From Bacteroidales bacterium (lineage in GTDB: Bacteria; Bacteroidota; Bacteroidia; Bacteroidales; F082), in contig WGCY01000019.1 of NCBI GenBank assembly GCA_015493525.1, positions 1 to 64,000 on the forward strand: a stretch of 64,000 nucleotides of DNA, in the 5' to 3' direction. Positions 24,973 to 34,467 of this stretch are shown in pieces; within the stretch, counting starts at the first letter, position 1, and every line of letters begins with the position of its first letter. Position numbers and translations under genes: made by a program. The notes under the pieces were generated by a model. The model did not search any database. It saw nothing but the letters and a program-made list of their open reading frames with translations, and was not told where the DNA came from.

Positions 24973-26004
24973 ATGTCAAAATCAGGCCTGTTTTATCTTC
25001 TCGTGTTTTCCCTGCTGGCACCTGCTATCCTCACCTCCTGCTCAGGTACAAAAAATAACAATGGGAAGCCAATGTCTATCGGAAGCACAGCTGAAGTGTT
25101 GGTTGTACTTCAAAATGATGAGCAGTGGGAAAACCAAATCGGACAAACAATCAGGAAATATCTGGCTGCCGATGTGTATGGCCTGCCACAGTCAGAACCT
25201 GCTTTTAAACTGTTGCATATCAAAGCATCCAACTTTACTGATTTATTTCAGAAGCAACGCAATATCATCATCGTAAAAATTAATCCGAAAATAAAAAATC
25301 CGGAAGTTACAGTTACACACGACAAGTGGGCTGCCCCACAACTTATTTTCACTGTTACGGCTCCTTCCCCGGTTGCTTTTGCAAAAGTTTTTACGGCAAA
25401 AAAGAACTATTTTACTGAAAAGTTCATTGCCTTTGAGCGTCAGCGGATTTTAAAAGTCTTCGGATCTTCGCTTGATGATAAAATTATGAAAGCCATCAAG
25501 AAAAACTTCTCATTCACCCTGAATGTCCCATCTGGATTTTATGTTGCCAAAACAGAACCAAACTTCATGTGGATACGCCATGAAGCCAACCGTTACAGCC
25601 AGGGAATTATGATTATTTCGGTACCTTATAAAGATACCGCCCAATTTTCGCGCGATAAGATCCTTTTGCAAATTCAGCAGTTCCAGCTACACAATATCCC
25701 CGGCCCTACTACCGGCTCTTACATGTCGCTTGACAGAAAATTTCTCCTTCCAAAAGACACGCTGATAACAGATTTTCCCACACATTATGCTGTTGAAATC
25801 CGTGGGCTGTGGCGTGTAGAACATGATTTTATGGGCGGCCCGTTTGTCAGCTACACTTTCTTCGACAAAAACACAAGCCACCTGATTACACTCTTCGGCT
25901 ATGTCTATTATCCCAACCATAAAAAACGTGATTTGCTGTTACAGGTAGAATCCATTCTCTATTCTATAAAATTTAACAACCTGAATTCAACCATAAAAAA
26001 ATAG
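24973..26004 (+). CDS. DUF4837 family lipoprotein
   Basis: A 343-residue protein with a lipoprotein signal (lipobox around LTSC at about 20-23). The body matches the Bacteroidota-specific DUF4837 family, of unknown function. Recognisable stretches are IGSTAEVLVVLQNDEQWENQ near the mature N-terminus, MWIRHEANRYSQGIMIIS and FVSYTFFDKNTSHLITLFGY. The start at MSKSGLFYLL is preferred over the ATG 12 codons upstream because it gives a compact signal peptide. It lies 94 bases downstream of the transglycosylase gene. Confidence 0.85.
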   Translation: MSKSGLFYLLVFSLLAPAILTSCSGTKNNNGKPMSIGSTAEVLVVLQNDEQWENQIGQTIRKYLAADVYGLPQSEPAFKLLHIKASNFTDLFQKQRNIIIVKINPKIKNPEVTVTHDKWAAPQLIFTVTAPSPVAFAKVFTAKKNYFTEKFIAFERQRILKVFGSSLDDKIMKAIKKNFSFTLNVPSGFYVAKTEPNFMWIRHEANRYSQGIMIISVPYKDTAQFSRDKILLQIQQFQLHNIPGPTTGSYMSLDRKFLLPKDTLITDFPTHYAVEIRGLWRVEHDFMGGPFVSYTFFDKNTSHLITLFGYVYYPNHKKRDLLLQVESILYSIKFNNLNSTIKK

Positions 26005-26175
26005 CTGACTGCCTGTTTTTTGCTCAGATTTTCTTTTGCAACTGCTTTTTTTCTCATCTCCCCTATTATTTTATAATATCCTGATTATTAATTTTATATC
26101 CGATTACAACCGGTTACAAACGAATGTTAAACGGAAGTAAATGGTTATTAACCGAATAGCCCATCCGGACTGACA

Positions 26176-26183
26176 TACTTTTG
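26176..26183 (+). promoter_or_regulatory. -7 box upstream of the second ssb
   Basis: TACTTTTG at 26176-26183 matches TAnnTTTG. It would give a 5' leader of about 100 bases before the ATG at 26289. Nothing else is seen in the 284-base gap 26005-26288. Confidence 0.5.
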
Positions 26184-26288
26184 CCCTGTCGTTCTTAAAC
26201 ATCCTGTCGCAAATGCCGGAGAAAATATTCTTCCGCAACACACAGGCAAACAAATAACTTATTTATTAACACTTAAATTTTTACTATC

Positions 26289-26633
26289 ATGACAACTTTA
26301 AGAAATTCAGTAACCCTGATCGGACGCCTGGGCAATGACCCGGAAATGAAAAATGTTGGTGAAAACCGTCACATGGTGCGGTTCTCTCTCGCCACCGATG
26401 ATTATTACAACGACAGCGAAGGCAAACGCGTAACCGACACCCAGTGGCACAACATCGTGGCATGGGGAAAAACGGCTGAGTTGGCAGGAAAACTGCTCAG
26501 CAAAGGTCGCGAAACCGCCATCCGTGGGAAATTGACCAACCGCTCATGGGAAGACAAGGAAGGCAAAAAACACTATATCACCGAAGTGATTGCCAACGAA
26601 ATCCTGGTCTTCGGAAACAGCAACCAGAAGTAG
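26289..26633 (+). CDS. Short single-stranded DNA-binding protein without acidic tip
   Basis: A 114-residue SSB paralogue consisting almost only of the OB fold: NSVTLIGRLGNDPEMKNV, DTQWHNIVAWGKTAELAGKL and AIRGKLTNRSWEDKEGKKHY. It ends EILVFGNSNQK. The linker and the acidic DDLPF tip seen in the other SSB (13085-13531) are missing, so it should bind DNA but not recruit the usual partners. It stands alone behind its own promoter. Possible roles are competence, stress, or a relic of a mobile element; none is shown by the context. Confidence 0.9.
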   Translation: MTTLRNSVTLIGRLGNDPEMKNVGENRHMVRFSLATDDYYNDSEGKRVTDTQWHNIVAWGKTAELAGKLLSKGRETAIRGKLTNRSWEDKEGKKHYITEVIANEILVFGNSNQK

Positions 26634-26684
26634 AAGTCCTGTTTTTTCCGGTTTACCCAGCCTGAATAAATCAGAAAAATCAGA

Positions 26685-26795
26685 TTCCAAAATCCAAATC
26701 TCAAATAAATCCCAAAACCTAAAATTCCAAAACACAAAACTGTTTTAATGTTGGGTTCTCTTTAGTGGGGTTTATTTGAGATTTGAATTTTGGAG
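26685..26795. repeat. Long imperfect inverted repeat between ssb2 and nitroreductase
   Basis: The left arm 26685-26713 (CCAAATCTCAAATAAATCCC within it) pairs with 26767-26795 (GGGGTTTATTTGAGATTTGA within it), with a few mismatches, about 29 bp each. Further complementary stretches lie in the loop. It separates two convergent genes and may act as a bidirectional RNA 3' end, although it lacks a clean T run. Nothing else is in this 183-base gap. Confidence 0.65.
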
Positions 26796-26816
26796 TTTTT
26801 TTGCCTGAACCTGTTT

Positions 26817-27335
26817 TTACAGTCGTCGTACTATTTCCTCCAACGGTTTCCGTATTTTAGTTCCTTTCTTCTGGTAACCGGCTTTGGGATAACCCAATGC
26901 TGCCATACAATAAACTACTTCGTTGTCGGAAATACCGAGGGCAGCAGCCAGTTTGTCATAATCGAAAGCAATAACCCAACAGGCACCAACCCCTTCGTTT
27001 TCCGCGGCCAGTATCATGTGGTCCATGGCGATGGCCAGGTCGGTTTCAATGGAATTGTAACCGTCGTAAGGGCGCACCCACGATTGGGTTTTATCGCCTA
27101 TCACCACCAATACATGGGGAGCCTCCTGAAACCAGGTTCTTTGATAACTGGCGGTAACCTCCCGCAGTACCTTTTCGGAAGAAACCAGCACAAAAGTCCA
27201 GGGCTGGCGGTTGCTGGCCGAGGGTGCCAGCCGGCCTGCTTCCAGAATCCGGTTCAGTATCTCCTCCGGCACTTTGCGTTCCGGATCGTAGTTTCTCAAC
27301 GTTTCGCGGCTGCGGATTAAATCGTAGTATTCCAT
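26817..27335 (-). CDS. Nitroreductase family protein
   Basis: A 172-residue FMN-dependent nitroreductase-like flavoprotein. The N-terminal FMN-phosphate site is RSRETLRNYDP and the second signature LAPSASNRQPWTFVLVSSE; the C-terminal part has ENEGVGACWVIAFD and GYPKAGYQKKGTKIRKPLEE. Short members like this reduce nitro groups, quinones or act in cofactor metabolism; the substrate is unknown. The start at MEYYDLIRSR is chosen over upstream in-frame ATGs because the -7 box at 27353-27360 lies between them. Confidence 0.9.
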   Translation of the reverse strand: MEYYDLIRSRETLRNYDPERKVPEEILNRILEAGRLAPSASNRQPWTFVLVSSEKVLREVTASYQRTWFQEAPHVLVVIGDKTQSWVRPYDGYNSIETDLAIAMDHMILAAENEGVGACWVIAFDYDKLAAALGISDNEVVYCMAALGYPKAGYQKKGTKIRKPLEEIVRRL

Positions 27336-27352
27336 ACTGTTTTTGTTTTGGG

Positions 27353-27360
27353 CAAAAATA
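27353..27360 (-). promoter_or_regulatory. -7 box of the nitroreductase gene
   Basis: On the minus strand TATTTTTG (complement of 27353-27360) matches TAnnTTTG, 17 bases from the ATG at 27335. It decides that start. Confidence 0.55.
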
Positions 27361-27485
27361 AGAAAAGCAGCCATTGCGAGGAAAAACGTTATCTCCTGCG
27401 GAGCAGGATATGTTAACCCGGTTTTGCGCCAGGAAAACACACAACAGTTTTTTTTTGCCTACGAATTACTCTAATTGAACGAATG

Positions 27486-27865
27486 ATGGTTTTCTTTGGG
27501 CCGGTGGCTCAAAGAAAACCATTCGCTCGTTTGCCTATTGTCCTGGGAAGCGACTACAGGTTTCTAAAACAGACCGTGAAATGTTTTTGGAACGCCGCTG
27601 GCGTTCCAAAAACCAAGAAATTCGTGCCATTCGTGTAATTCGTTGGCAAAACCTAACGCCGGCTTTTGCCGGCTAACATATTTTCCGGTTTCCGGGCGGG
27701 GACGTTTCTTCGGGCGTGGACGCCCGGAGCGGGGGGAGAATAAAAATTGGTCAACCTTTCAAGTCGAAAAAGACTTGAAAGGTTGAAAATATTACAAACT
27801 GAACAACAATAAATTATAATCGTAAATGACTCAACCTTTCAGTCCGCCTGAAGCGGGCTGAAAGG
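27486..27865. repeat. Cluster of six palindromes downstream of leuB
   Basis: The gene-free stretch 27336-27868 holds six separate hairpins: 27486-27522 (17-bp stem, one wobble), 27584-27612 (13-bp stem with loop GCT), 27658-27673 (GCCGGC arms), 27711-27726 (CGGGCG arms), 27751-27786 (15-bp perfect stem, arm TCAACCTTTCAAGTC) and 27835-27865 (13-bp stem). Between them lies ATTCGTGCCATTCGTGTAAT, a repeat-like phrase. The last hairpin could shape the 3' end of the leu mRNA. The different cores suggest accumulation of several small palindromic families. No transposase is present. Confidence 0.8.
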
Positions 27866-27868
27866 AAC

Positions 27869-28936
27869 TTATTTCTTCCGGATATACCCCGCAATCCAGT
27901 CGCCTACTTCGGAAGTAGAACGAGGATTCTCTTTGGTAATATCCTCCGTAACGAATTTTTCAGCCATAGAACGAGCCACCGCTTTACGAATCAAATCCGC
28001 TTCCTCATTCAGCTTAAAGGCGTACTCAAACATCATGGCCACCGAAAGGATAGTGCCCAGCGGGTTAGCAATGTTTTTGCCTTTGGCTTGGGGATAAGAA
28101 CCGTGAATAGGTTCAAAAACGGAGGTGAGCTGTCCGATGGAAGCCGAAGGCAGCAGTCCCAGTGAGCCGGTGATCACACTGGCTTCGTCGGTGAGAACAT
28201 CGCCAAACAAATTCCCTGTTACCATGACATCAAATTTTTCTGGCCACTGGATGATTTGCATAGCCGCGTTATCTACAAACATGAAATCTACCTCCACTTC
28301 AGGATAATTTTTCACCACTTCGCCTGCCACCTCTCTCCAAAGACGGGAGGTGGCCAGTACGTTAGCTTTGTCCACCACGGTCAGTTTCTTATTGCGCTGC
28401 ATGGCATAATCGCAGGCCAGCTTCACGATACGCTCAATTTCGTAACGATGATAAACCATCGAATCGTAGGCCGTTTTACCATCTTCGGATCGTCCCTGGG
28501 GTCTCCCGAAATAGATACCACCAGTGAGTTCACGCAATACTACAAAATCCACATTTTCCACGAGATCGCGGCGCAACGGCGAACGGTCGAGCAGCGAAGG
28601 AAAAGTGGTAACGGGCCTAACGTTGGCGTAAAGCCCCAGTTTTTTTCGCATGGCCAGCAATCCCTGTTCGGGACGTATTTTGGCTTTGGGATCGTTGTCG
28701 TATTTCGGGTCGCCAATGGCACCGAAAAGTACGGCATCCGAATTTTTACACAACTCAAAGGTTTCGTCGGGAAAAGGATTTCCTGTCGCATCAATGGCAC
28801 AGGCCCCCACCAGAGCCGTTTCAAAATCCATCTCGTGGTTGAATTTCTTGCCAATGGCTTTACAGACTTTTACACCTTGTTCTACGATTTCCGGACCGAT
28901 GCCATCGCCCGGGAGGACGGCTATTTTCATTTTCAT
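27869..28936 (-). CDS. leuB: 3-isopropylmalate dehydrogenase
   Basis: Oxidises and decarboxylates (2R,3S)-3-isopropylmalate to 2-oxoisocaproate with NAD+. The 355-residue enzyme starts [20 protein letters not shown] and has the substrate and metal sites [18 protein letters not shown] and [20 protein letters not shown], and the NAD site [23 protein letters not shown] at 28936 or 28930 are both possible. It is the last gene of the leu operon, separated from the preceding gene by 372 bases full of palindromes. I see no own promoter there, so read-through is likely. Confidence 0.96.
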   Translation of the reverse strand: MKMKIAVLPGDGIGPEIVEQGVKVCKAIGKKFNHEMDFETALVGACAIDATGNPFPDETFELCKNSDAVLFGAIGDPKYDNDPKAKIRPEQGLLAMRKKLGLYANVRPVTTFPSLLDRSPLRRDLVENVDFVVLRELTGGIYFGRPQGRSEDGKTAYDSMVYHRYEIERIVKLACDYAMQRNKKLTVVDKANVLATSRLWREVAGEVVKNYPEVEVDFMFVDNAAMQIIQWPEKFDVMVTGNLFGDVLTDEASVITGSLGLLPSASIGQLTSVFEPIHGSYPQAKGKNIANPLGTILSVAMMFEYAFKLNEEADLIRKAVARSMAEKFVTEDITKENPRSTSEVGDWIAGYIRKK

Positions 28937-29041
28937 ATTTTCTTGATATTTAGTTTTTATTCCTTTTGTTTTGGTTTTGTCACAATTTTGGTGCTTCGCA
29001 GACCAAAATCGCGCCAAAACCGGTATTCTTTCTTTGTTTGT

Positions 29042-29274
29042 CCCGGGGTTAAAAACCCGGGTTAGTAATATTTAACCCCTACGGGGTTAAGTAATATTTT
29101 ATTAAACACTTTATCTCTCACGTTAATCTCCGCTGGTCGGGATTTCCCTGCCCGAATGAACTCCTCCTTTAGCTGGTCGGGATTTGCAATCCCGACTTTT
29201 TTTTATGTTAGGCTTCCGGATTGCAAATCCGGAAGAGCAAATAGTTAAAAACCTCCGGATTTGCAATCCGGAGG
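29042..29274. repeat. Cluster of palindromes between leuB and the second synthase, GGATTTGCAATCC core
   Basis: Five hairpins lie in the gene-free 28937-29308: 29042-29061 (CCCGGG arms), 29072-29090 (TTAACCCC, loop TAC, GGGGTTAA), 29176-29196 (GTCGGGATT, TGC, AATCCCGAC, followed by eight T), 29213-29235 (CTTCCGGATT, GCA, AATCCGGAAG) and 29252-29274 (CCTCCGGATT, TGC, AATCCGGAGG). The last three share a GGATTTGCAATCC-type core, in both orientations, with changing outer pairs. A degenerate fourth copy is near 29136-29153. This looks like a REP-like family of mobile palindromes. They are transcribed within the leu operon. Confidence 0.82.
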
Positions 29275-29308
29275 AGCGACTGGCAAATAAAGTAAATTAA
29301 TTATTTCA

Positions 29309-30826
29309 TTAATACTGTTCAATTATATTCAACATTTTTTCGGTGGCTTTCAGTGCTGCCACGGTCTGGTCACCATCCAGCCCTTTGGTGGTAATGGCAT
29401 GCCCTTTGAATTCCCATTTGATAATGGTCTCCACCAGGGCATCCGTTTTGCCGCCGGGGGGAATGGTTACCCGGTAATCGGTCAGCACGGGTTTTTCCCT
29501 GCCAATGTCTTCGTAAATCTTCCACAAGGCTTTCATAAAGGCATCGTACTGCCCGTCGCCAACAGAACTGTTTTCGTAAACCGCATCCTTTATCTGCACC
29601 CGGATGTGTGCCATGGGCCGCATGCCGCCCGAAAGGGTCAGGGTGTAGTTTTTAATGAAAATCTGCTTGTCAAGGGAGCCGTTGTCCAACACATCAGCGA
29701 TTATGTAAGGCAGGTCGTCGGCGGTTACGCTCTCTTTTTTGTCGCCCAGCTCAATGATGCGCTGTGTAACCTGCCGGAGGGCTTCGTCATCCAAGTGGTA
29801 ACCCAGCGTTTCCAAGTTTTTGCGGATGCTGGCCTTTCCGGAAAGTTTTCCCAGTGCATATTTTCGTACCCGGCCGAAACGCTCGGGCAGCAGGTCGTTG
29901 TAATAAAGGTTGTCTTTGCTGTCGCCGTCGGCGTGGATACCGGAAGTCTGGGTAAAGACATTCTCTCCCACAATGGGTTTGTTCACCGGCACCCGGATGC
30001 CCGAAAAGCGTTCCACCAGAATACTGGCTTTGTTAATACGTTTTTCGCGGATGTTGGTTTTGATTTTCAGATGGTCGTGCAGAATACCCACAATGCTGGA
30101 TAGCGGCGCATTGCCTGCCCGTTCGCCCAGGCCGTTCACGGTGGTGTGGATGCCGTTGAACCCGGCTTTTACAGCGGCCATCACATTGGCTACCGAAAGG
30201 TCGTAATCGTTGTGGGCATGAAAATCGAAATGGAGTTCCAGATAGGTTTCCCGCATCTTTTTGCAAAAAGCGTAAGTCTGATCCGGGTTCAGGATACCCA
30301 GCGTGTCAGGAAGCATAAACCGCCGGATGTTTTCCTCTTTCAGGGCATCCAGCATATAAAAGACATAGTCGGGCGAAAGCAGCATGCCGTTGGACCAGTC
30401 TTCGAGATAAAGGTTCACGGCAACCCCGGCTTTTTCGGCCAAAGCCACTTCGTTTTTAATGGCGGCCACATGCTGTTCCGGCGTTTTGCGCAACTGCTTT
30501 TCCAGGTGGCGCAACGAACCTTTGCTCAGCAGGTTCAGCACCTTCAGTCCGGCATTGGCCATCCATTCAATGGACTTCCCGTTGTCGATAAACCCCAGCA
30601 CTTCCACTTGTTCCGTCAGCCCGGTTTCTGCAGCCCAGCGGGCAATCTTTTCGGCCCCTTTAAACTCCCCTTCGGAAACCCGTGCCGAGGCAATCTCCAC
30701 CCTGTCCACGCCCAGCTCGGTAAGCAGGAATTTCGCCAGTTGCAGTTTTTCGCCCGGCGAAAACGAGATTCCCTGTGTCTGTTCTCCATCGCGCAGGGTG
30801 GTATCCATTATTTCCAGTCGGCTCAT
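29309..30826 (-). CDS. Second 2-isopropylmalate synthase homologue, possibly (R)-citramalate synthase
   Basis: A 505-residue DRE-TIM metallolyase with a C-terminal LeuA-type allosteric domain (about 370-505). The N-terminus [20 protein letters not shown] has the catalytic RDGE, and HFDFHAHNDYDLSVANVMAA plus GLGERAGNAPLSS are the metal and active-site motifs. A true leuA lies at the head of the same operon, so this one probably uses a different keto acid. (R)-Citramalate synthase (pyruvate plus acetyl-CoA, isoleucine route via LeuCD and LeuB) fits the operon, but it is inference. It overlaps the leuD stop by one base (TGATG). Confidence 0.85.
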   Translation of the reverse strand: MSRLEIMDTTLRDGEQTQGISFSPGEKLQLAKFLLTELGVDRVEIASARVSEGEFKGAEKIARWAAETGLTEQVEVLGFIDNGKSIEWMANAGLKVLNLLSKGSLRHLEKQLRKTPEQHVAAIKNEVALAEKAGVAVNLYLEDWSNGMLLSPDYVFYMLDALKEENIRRFMLPDTLGILNPDQTYAFCKKMRETYLELHFDFHAHNDYDLSVANVMAAVKAGFNGIHTTVNGLGERAGNAPLSSIVGILHDHLKIKTNIREKRINKASILVERFSGIRVPVNKPIVGENVFTQTSGIHADGDSKDNLYYNDLLPERFGRVRKYALGKLSGKASIRKNLETLGYHLDDEALRQVTQRIIELGDKKESVTADDLPYIIADVLDNGSLDKQIFIKNYTLTLSGGMRPMAHIRVQIKDAVYENSSVGDGQYDAFMKALWKIYEDIGREKPVLTDYRVTIPPGGKTDALVETIIKWEFKGHAITTKGLDGDQTVAALKATEKMLNIIEQY

Positions 30827-31422
30827 CAGCTGTCACGGTTTTGTTCGAAGGCCTGTATTTTTTCTTTCTTACTCAAAAGAAAATCGATATCATCATACCC
30901 GTTGAGGAAACATAATTTTTTATACGGATTGATGGCGAATGTTTCCGCTTCACCGGTAGAAAGTATTTTAATTTCCTGTTTTTCAAGGTCTACTTCCAAT
31001 TGCGCTGCCGGGTCTTTTTCGATTTCACTAAAGATGGTTTTCAGAAATGTGTCCGATACCTGCACCGGCAGCAGGCCGTTGTTCATGGCGTTGTTCTTAA
31101 AAATATCGGCAAAAAAGCTGGAAACCACCACGCGGAAACCGTAGTCGAAAATGGCCCAGGCCGCATGTTCGCGGCTGGAGCCGCTGCCGAAGTTTTTGCC
31201 AGCCACGAGGATTTTCCCGCTGTATTTGGGGTTGTTCAACACAAAATCTTTTTTCGGGTTGCCTTCCTTGTCGTAACGCCAGTCGCGAAACAGGTTTTCG
31301 CCAAACCCTTCGCGGGAAGTGGCTTTCAGGAACCTTGCCGGGATAATCTGGTCGGTATCCACGTTTTCGGCCGGAAGCGGCACACAGGTGGATGTCAGTA
31401 TATCGAATTTATCAATAGTCAT
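30826..31422 (-). CDS. leuD: 3-isopropylmalate dehydratase small subunit
   Basis: A 198-residue swivel-domain subunit of isopropylmalate isomerase. It has [13 protein letters not shown] near the N-terminus and the substrate-binding [20 protein letters not shown] at about 75-94. It works with LeuC on 2-isopropylmalate to 3-isopropylmalate. It lies 27 bases downstream of leuC and shares one base with the following gene. Confidence 0.96.
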   Translation of the reverse strand: MTIDKFDILTSTCVPLPAENVDTDQIIPARFLKATSREGFGENLFRDWRYDKEGNPKKDFVLNNPKYSGKILVAGKNFGSGSSREHAAWAIFDYGFRVVVSSFFADIFKNNAMNNGLLPVQVSDTFLKTIFSEIEKDPAAQLEVDLEKQEIKILSTGEAETFAINPYKKLCFLNGYDDIDFLLSKKEKIQAFEQNRDS

Positions 31423-31449
31423 TTTTTTAATTTTTTAGTTCAGAACTGT

Positions 31450-32850
31450 TTACATCAAATCGGCCGGGTTAGTAATTTTCCCGGTAACGGCAGCAGCAGC
31501 AGCAGTCAGCGGGCTGGCCAGCAGGGTGCGTGCCCCGGGGCCCTGGCGGCCTTCGAAGTTCCGGTTCGAGGTGGAAACGGAGTACTTTCCGGCAGGGACT
31601 TTGTCCTCGTTCATGGCCAGGCAGGCCGAGCAGCCGGGCTGCCGGAGTTCAAAGCCGGCTTCTTCCAGAATTTCTACCAGCCCTTCTTCGCGGGCCTGTT
31701 TTTCCACCTGCCTCGAGCCGGGGACAATCCAGGCCGTAATGTTTTCGGCTTTCTTTTTTCCTTTTACCAGCGAGGCAAAGGCACGAATGTCCTCTATGCG
31801 GCCGTTGGTACAGCTTCCCAGGAAAACATAATCCACCAGATGCCCTTCCAGCGGCATACCGGGCTCAAAACCCATATACTGCAACGCTTTTTTAAACGAG
31901 AGCTGTTCGCTTTCGCGGATTTCTTCCAGTTTGGGAATGCATCCGGTGATGGCCGTACCCATACCCGGATTGGTTCCGTAGGTAATCATAGGCTGAATAT
32001 TTTCGGCCTTAAAATGAAGCTCTTTGTCGAAAACGGCATCCGGATCGGTTTTCAGTTCTTTCCATTTGGCCAGCACTTTGTCCCACTCTTGGCCTTTGGG
32101 GGCAAACTCACGGCCTTTCACATAGGTAAAGGTGGTTTCGTCCGGGGCTATCAGCCCGCCGCGGGCACCCATTTCAATGCTCATGTTGCAAATGGTCATG
32201 CGCGCTTCCATGCTCAGGCTCCGGATGGCACTGCCTGCATACTCCACGAAATAACCGGTAGCCCCGCTGGCCGAAATTTGCGAAATGATGTAAAGGATAA
32301 TGTCCTTAGAAGTAACAGCTTCCCCCAGCTTCCCATCGATGTTGATACGCATCTTTTTGGGTTTGGGCTGCAGGACGCACTGGCTGGCAAAGACCATCTC
32401 CACTTCGCTGGTACCAATACCGAAGGCAATACTGCCAAAAGCTCCGTGCGTAGAAGTGTGGCTGTCGCCGCAAACAATGGTCATGCCCGGTTGCGTAAAG
32501 CCCAGCTCGGCACCGATAACGTGCACAATGCCGTTGTGGGGATGCCCCAGTCCGTAAAGTTCCACACCAAATTCTTTACAGTTTTCGGAAAGTGTCTCCA
32601 CCTGTATCCGTGAAAGTTTCTCGCGGATGGGAAGTTCCTGGTGCTGCGTGGGGATGTTGTGGTCAGCAGTGGCGAGTGTCCGTTCGGGCCGGAAAAGCGG
32701 AATACCCCTTTTGCGGAGCCCGCTGAAAGCCTGCGGACTGGTTACCTCATGAATGTAATGCCGGTCGATGTACAGCACATCCGGCCCGTCGGGAATGGAA
32801 TCCACCACATGGCTGTCCCATATTTTATCGAATAATGTTTTTGGTTCCAC
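31450..32850 (-). CDS. leuC: 3-isopropylmalate dehydratase large subunit
   Basis: A 466-residue aconitase-family subunit that binds a [4Fe-4S] cluster. The ligands are visible: Cys in [17 protein letters not shown] and the pair in [15 protein letters not shown]. The substrate site [20 protein letters not shown] is intact. It pairs with LeuD. It depends on iron-sulfur cluster assembly, which the adjacent suf operon supplies, although the two operons have separate promoters. Confidence 0.97.
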   Translation of the reverse strand: MEPKTLFDKIWDSHVVDSIPDGPDVLYIDRHYIHEVTSPQAFSGLRKRGIPLFRPERTLATADHNIPTQHQELPIREKLSRIQVETLSENCKEFGVELYGLGHPHNGIVHVIGAELGFTQPGMTIVCGDSHTSTHGAFGSIAFGIGTSEVEMVFASQCVLQPKPKKMRINIDGKLGEAVTSKDIILYIISQISASGATGYFVEYAGSAIRSLSMEARMTICNMSIEMGARGGLIAPDETTFTYVKGREFAPKGQEWDKVLAKWKELKTDPDAVFDKELHFKAENIQPMITYGTNPGMGTAITGCIPKLEEIRESEQLSFKKALQYMGFEPGMPLEGHLVDYVFLGSCTNGRIEDIRAFASLVKGKKKAENITAWIVPGSRQVEKQAREEGLVEILEEAGFELRQPGCSACLAMNEDKVPAGKYSVSTSNRNFEGRQGPGARTLLASPLTAAAAAVTGKITNPADLM

Positions 32851-32920
32851 GAATATATTTTTGTTGAATTTGATATTAAGCCAATCTATTTTAGATTCAT
32901 ACTTATCATAAAGTCAGCCA

Positions 32921-34417
32921 TTAAATGATTTTTGAAATGGCATCCACAAAAGCTTCCACAGCACCGGAGATAATATCGGTACTGGCAGAAAAGCCATAAT
33001 AGAGCTTACCGCGGTTTTCAATTTGCACATGCACTTTTCCCAGGTCATCGCTGCCACGTGTAATTGCCTGAATAAGAAATTCTTCCAGGTGAACTTTACG
33101 TTTGATAATTTGTTTTACGGCAGTAAAGGCCGCATCGATGGGACCGTTGCCCGAAGCGGTGGAAGAGATTATTTCGTCGTTGATTTTCAGCCTGACGGTA
33201 GCCATGGGAACAGCAGATTTGCCGCAAACTACCTGAAGCAGTTCCAGTTTTATGGCTTTGTCCCCCTTGCCGGCAACTTTTCCAATCAAAGCCCTCAAAT
33301 CATCGTCTTTAATCTCTTTCTTTTTGTCGGCAAGTGCGAGGAAACGGTCATAAATTTTATCAATTTCTTTTTTCGCAAAACTGTAACCCAGATTTTTCAG
33401 CCTGTATTTCAGGGCTGCCCTTCCGCTGCGTGCCGTCAGGTCGATGCTCGACTCTTTGATACCCACATCTTTGGGATTGATAATTTCATAATTCTCACGG
33501 TTTTTCAGTACGCCATCCTGATGGATTCCCGAAGAATGGGCAAAAGCGTTCCGTCCTACGATGGCTTTGTTGGGCTGGACAGGCATGTTCATAAGCGATG
33601 AAACAAGACGGCTGGTTTTGTATATCTGTTTGGTATTGATATCAGTATGTACCGGCAGGTCTTTGTGGCTTTTCAGGATCATAACCACCTCTTCGAGCGA
33701 AGTATTTCCGGCCCGTTCGCCAATGCCGTTGAGCGTAACCTCCACTTGCCGGGCACCATTGAGTACCCCTTCGATGGTGTTGGCCGTGGCCATTCCCAAA
33801 TCGTTGTGGCAATGGGTGGAGATAACCGCTTTGTGTACATTGGAAACATTTTCCATAAGGTAAAGGATTTTATTTCCAAATTCGTGGGGCAGACAGTAGC
33901 CTGTGGTGTCGGGGATATTCACCACCGTAGCTCCGGCGGCAATCACGGCTTCCACCACTTTTGCAAGATATTTGTTGTCACTTCGTCCGGCATCTTCGGC
34001 ATAAAACTCCACATCTTCCACAAACCTTTTGGCATATTTCACCGCGGCCACAGCCCGCTCCAGGATTTTATCCGGCGTGGAGTTCAGTTTGTACTTAATG
34101 TGGTAAGGCGAAGTGCCAATACCGGTATGGATTCTTTTCCTTTTGGCATATTGCAAGGCTTCGGCAGCTACTTCAATGTCCTTTTCAATGGCGCGGGTCA
34201 GCCCGCATATCACCGGATTGCTCACCGCTTTGGAGATTGCTACCACCGACTGGAAGTCGCCCGGGCTGGAGATGGGAAACCCGGCTTCGATGACATCCAC
34301 GCCAAGTGATTCCAGGGCTTTGGCCACTTCAATTTTTTCCACGGTGTTCAACTGACAACCGGGAACCTGTTCGCCATCGCGAAGGGTTGTATCAAAAACG
34401 ATAATCTTGTCACTCAT
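32921..34417 (-). CDS. leuA: 2-isopropylmalate synthase
   Basis: First committed step of leucine synthesis: acetyl-CoA plus 2-oxoisovalerate to 2-isopropylmalate. The 498-residue protein has the catalytic [16 protein letters not shown] at the N-terminus, [20 protein letters not shown] (metal ligands) and [19 protein letters not shown], and a C-terminal leucine-binding regulatory domain (about 390-498). It is the first structural gene after the attenuator, with about 50 bases between terminator and ATG. It thus has two layers of control: attenuation of transcription (seen) and feedback inhibition (family knowledge). Confidence 0.97.
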   Translation of the reverse strand: MSDKIIVFDTTLRDGEQVPGCQLNTVEKIEVAKALESLGVDVIEAGFPISSPGDFQSVVAISKAVSNPVICGLTRAIEKDIEVAAEALQYAKRKRIHTGIGTSPYHIKYKLNSTPDKILERAVAAVKYAKRFVEDVEFYAEDAGRSDNKYLAKVVEAVIAAGATVVNIPDTTGYCLPHEFGNKILYLMENVSNVHKAVISTHCHNDLGMATANTIEGVLNGARQVEVTLNGIGERAGNTSLEEVVMILKSHKDLPVHTDINTKQIYKTSRLVSSLMNMPVQPNKAIVGRNAFAHSSGIHQDGVLKNRENYEIINPKDVGIKESSIDLTARSGRAALKYRLKNLGYSFAKKEIDKIYDRFLALADKKKEIKDDDLRALIGKVAGKGDKAIKLELLQVVCGKSAVPMATVRLKINDEIISSTASGNGPIDAAFTAVKQIIKRKVHLEEFLIQAITRGSDDLGKVHVQIENRGKLYYGFSASTDIISGAVEAFVDAISKII

Positions 34418-34467
34418 AGTATTGTCTGTTTATTTCAATTCTCAATTTATCTTGTCACCATAACCAC

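Noticed and set aside
29176-29204. Intrinsic terminator for the gene between leuD and leuB
   Set aside because: The T run follows the hairpin on the plus strand, while the genes here are transcribed on the minus strand.
31000-32613. 537-codon open frame antisense to leuD and leuC
   Set aside because: It spans two certain genes on the other strand and is rich in Phe, His and Gly, as expected from a mirror frame.
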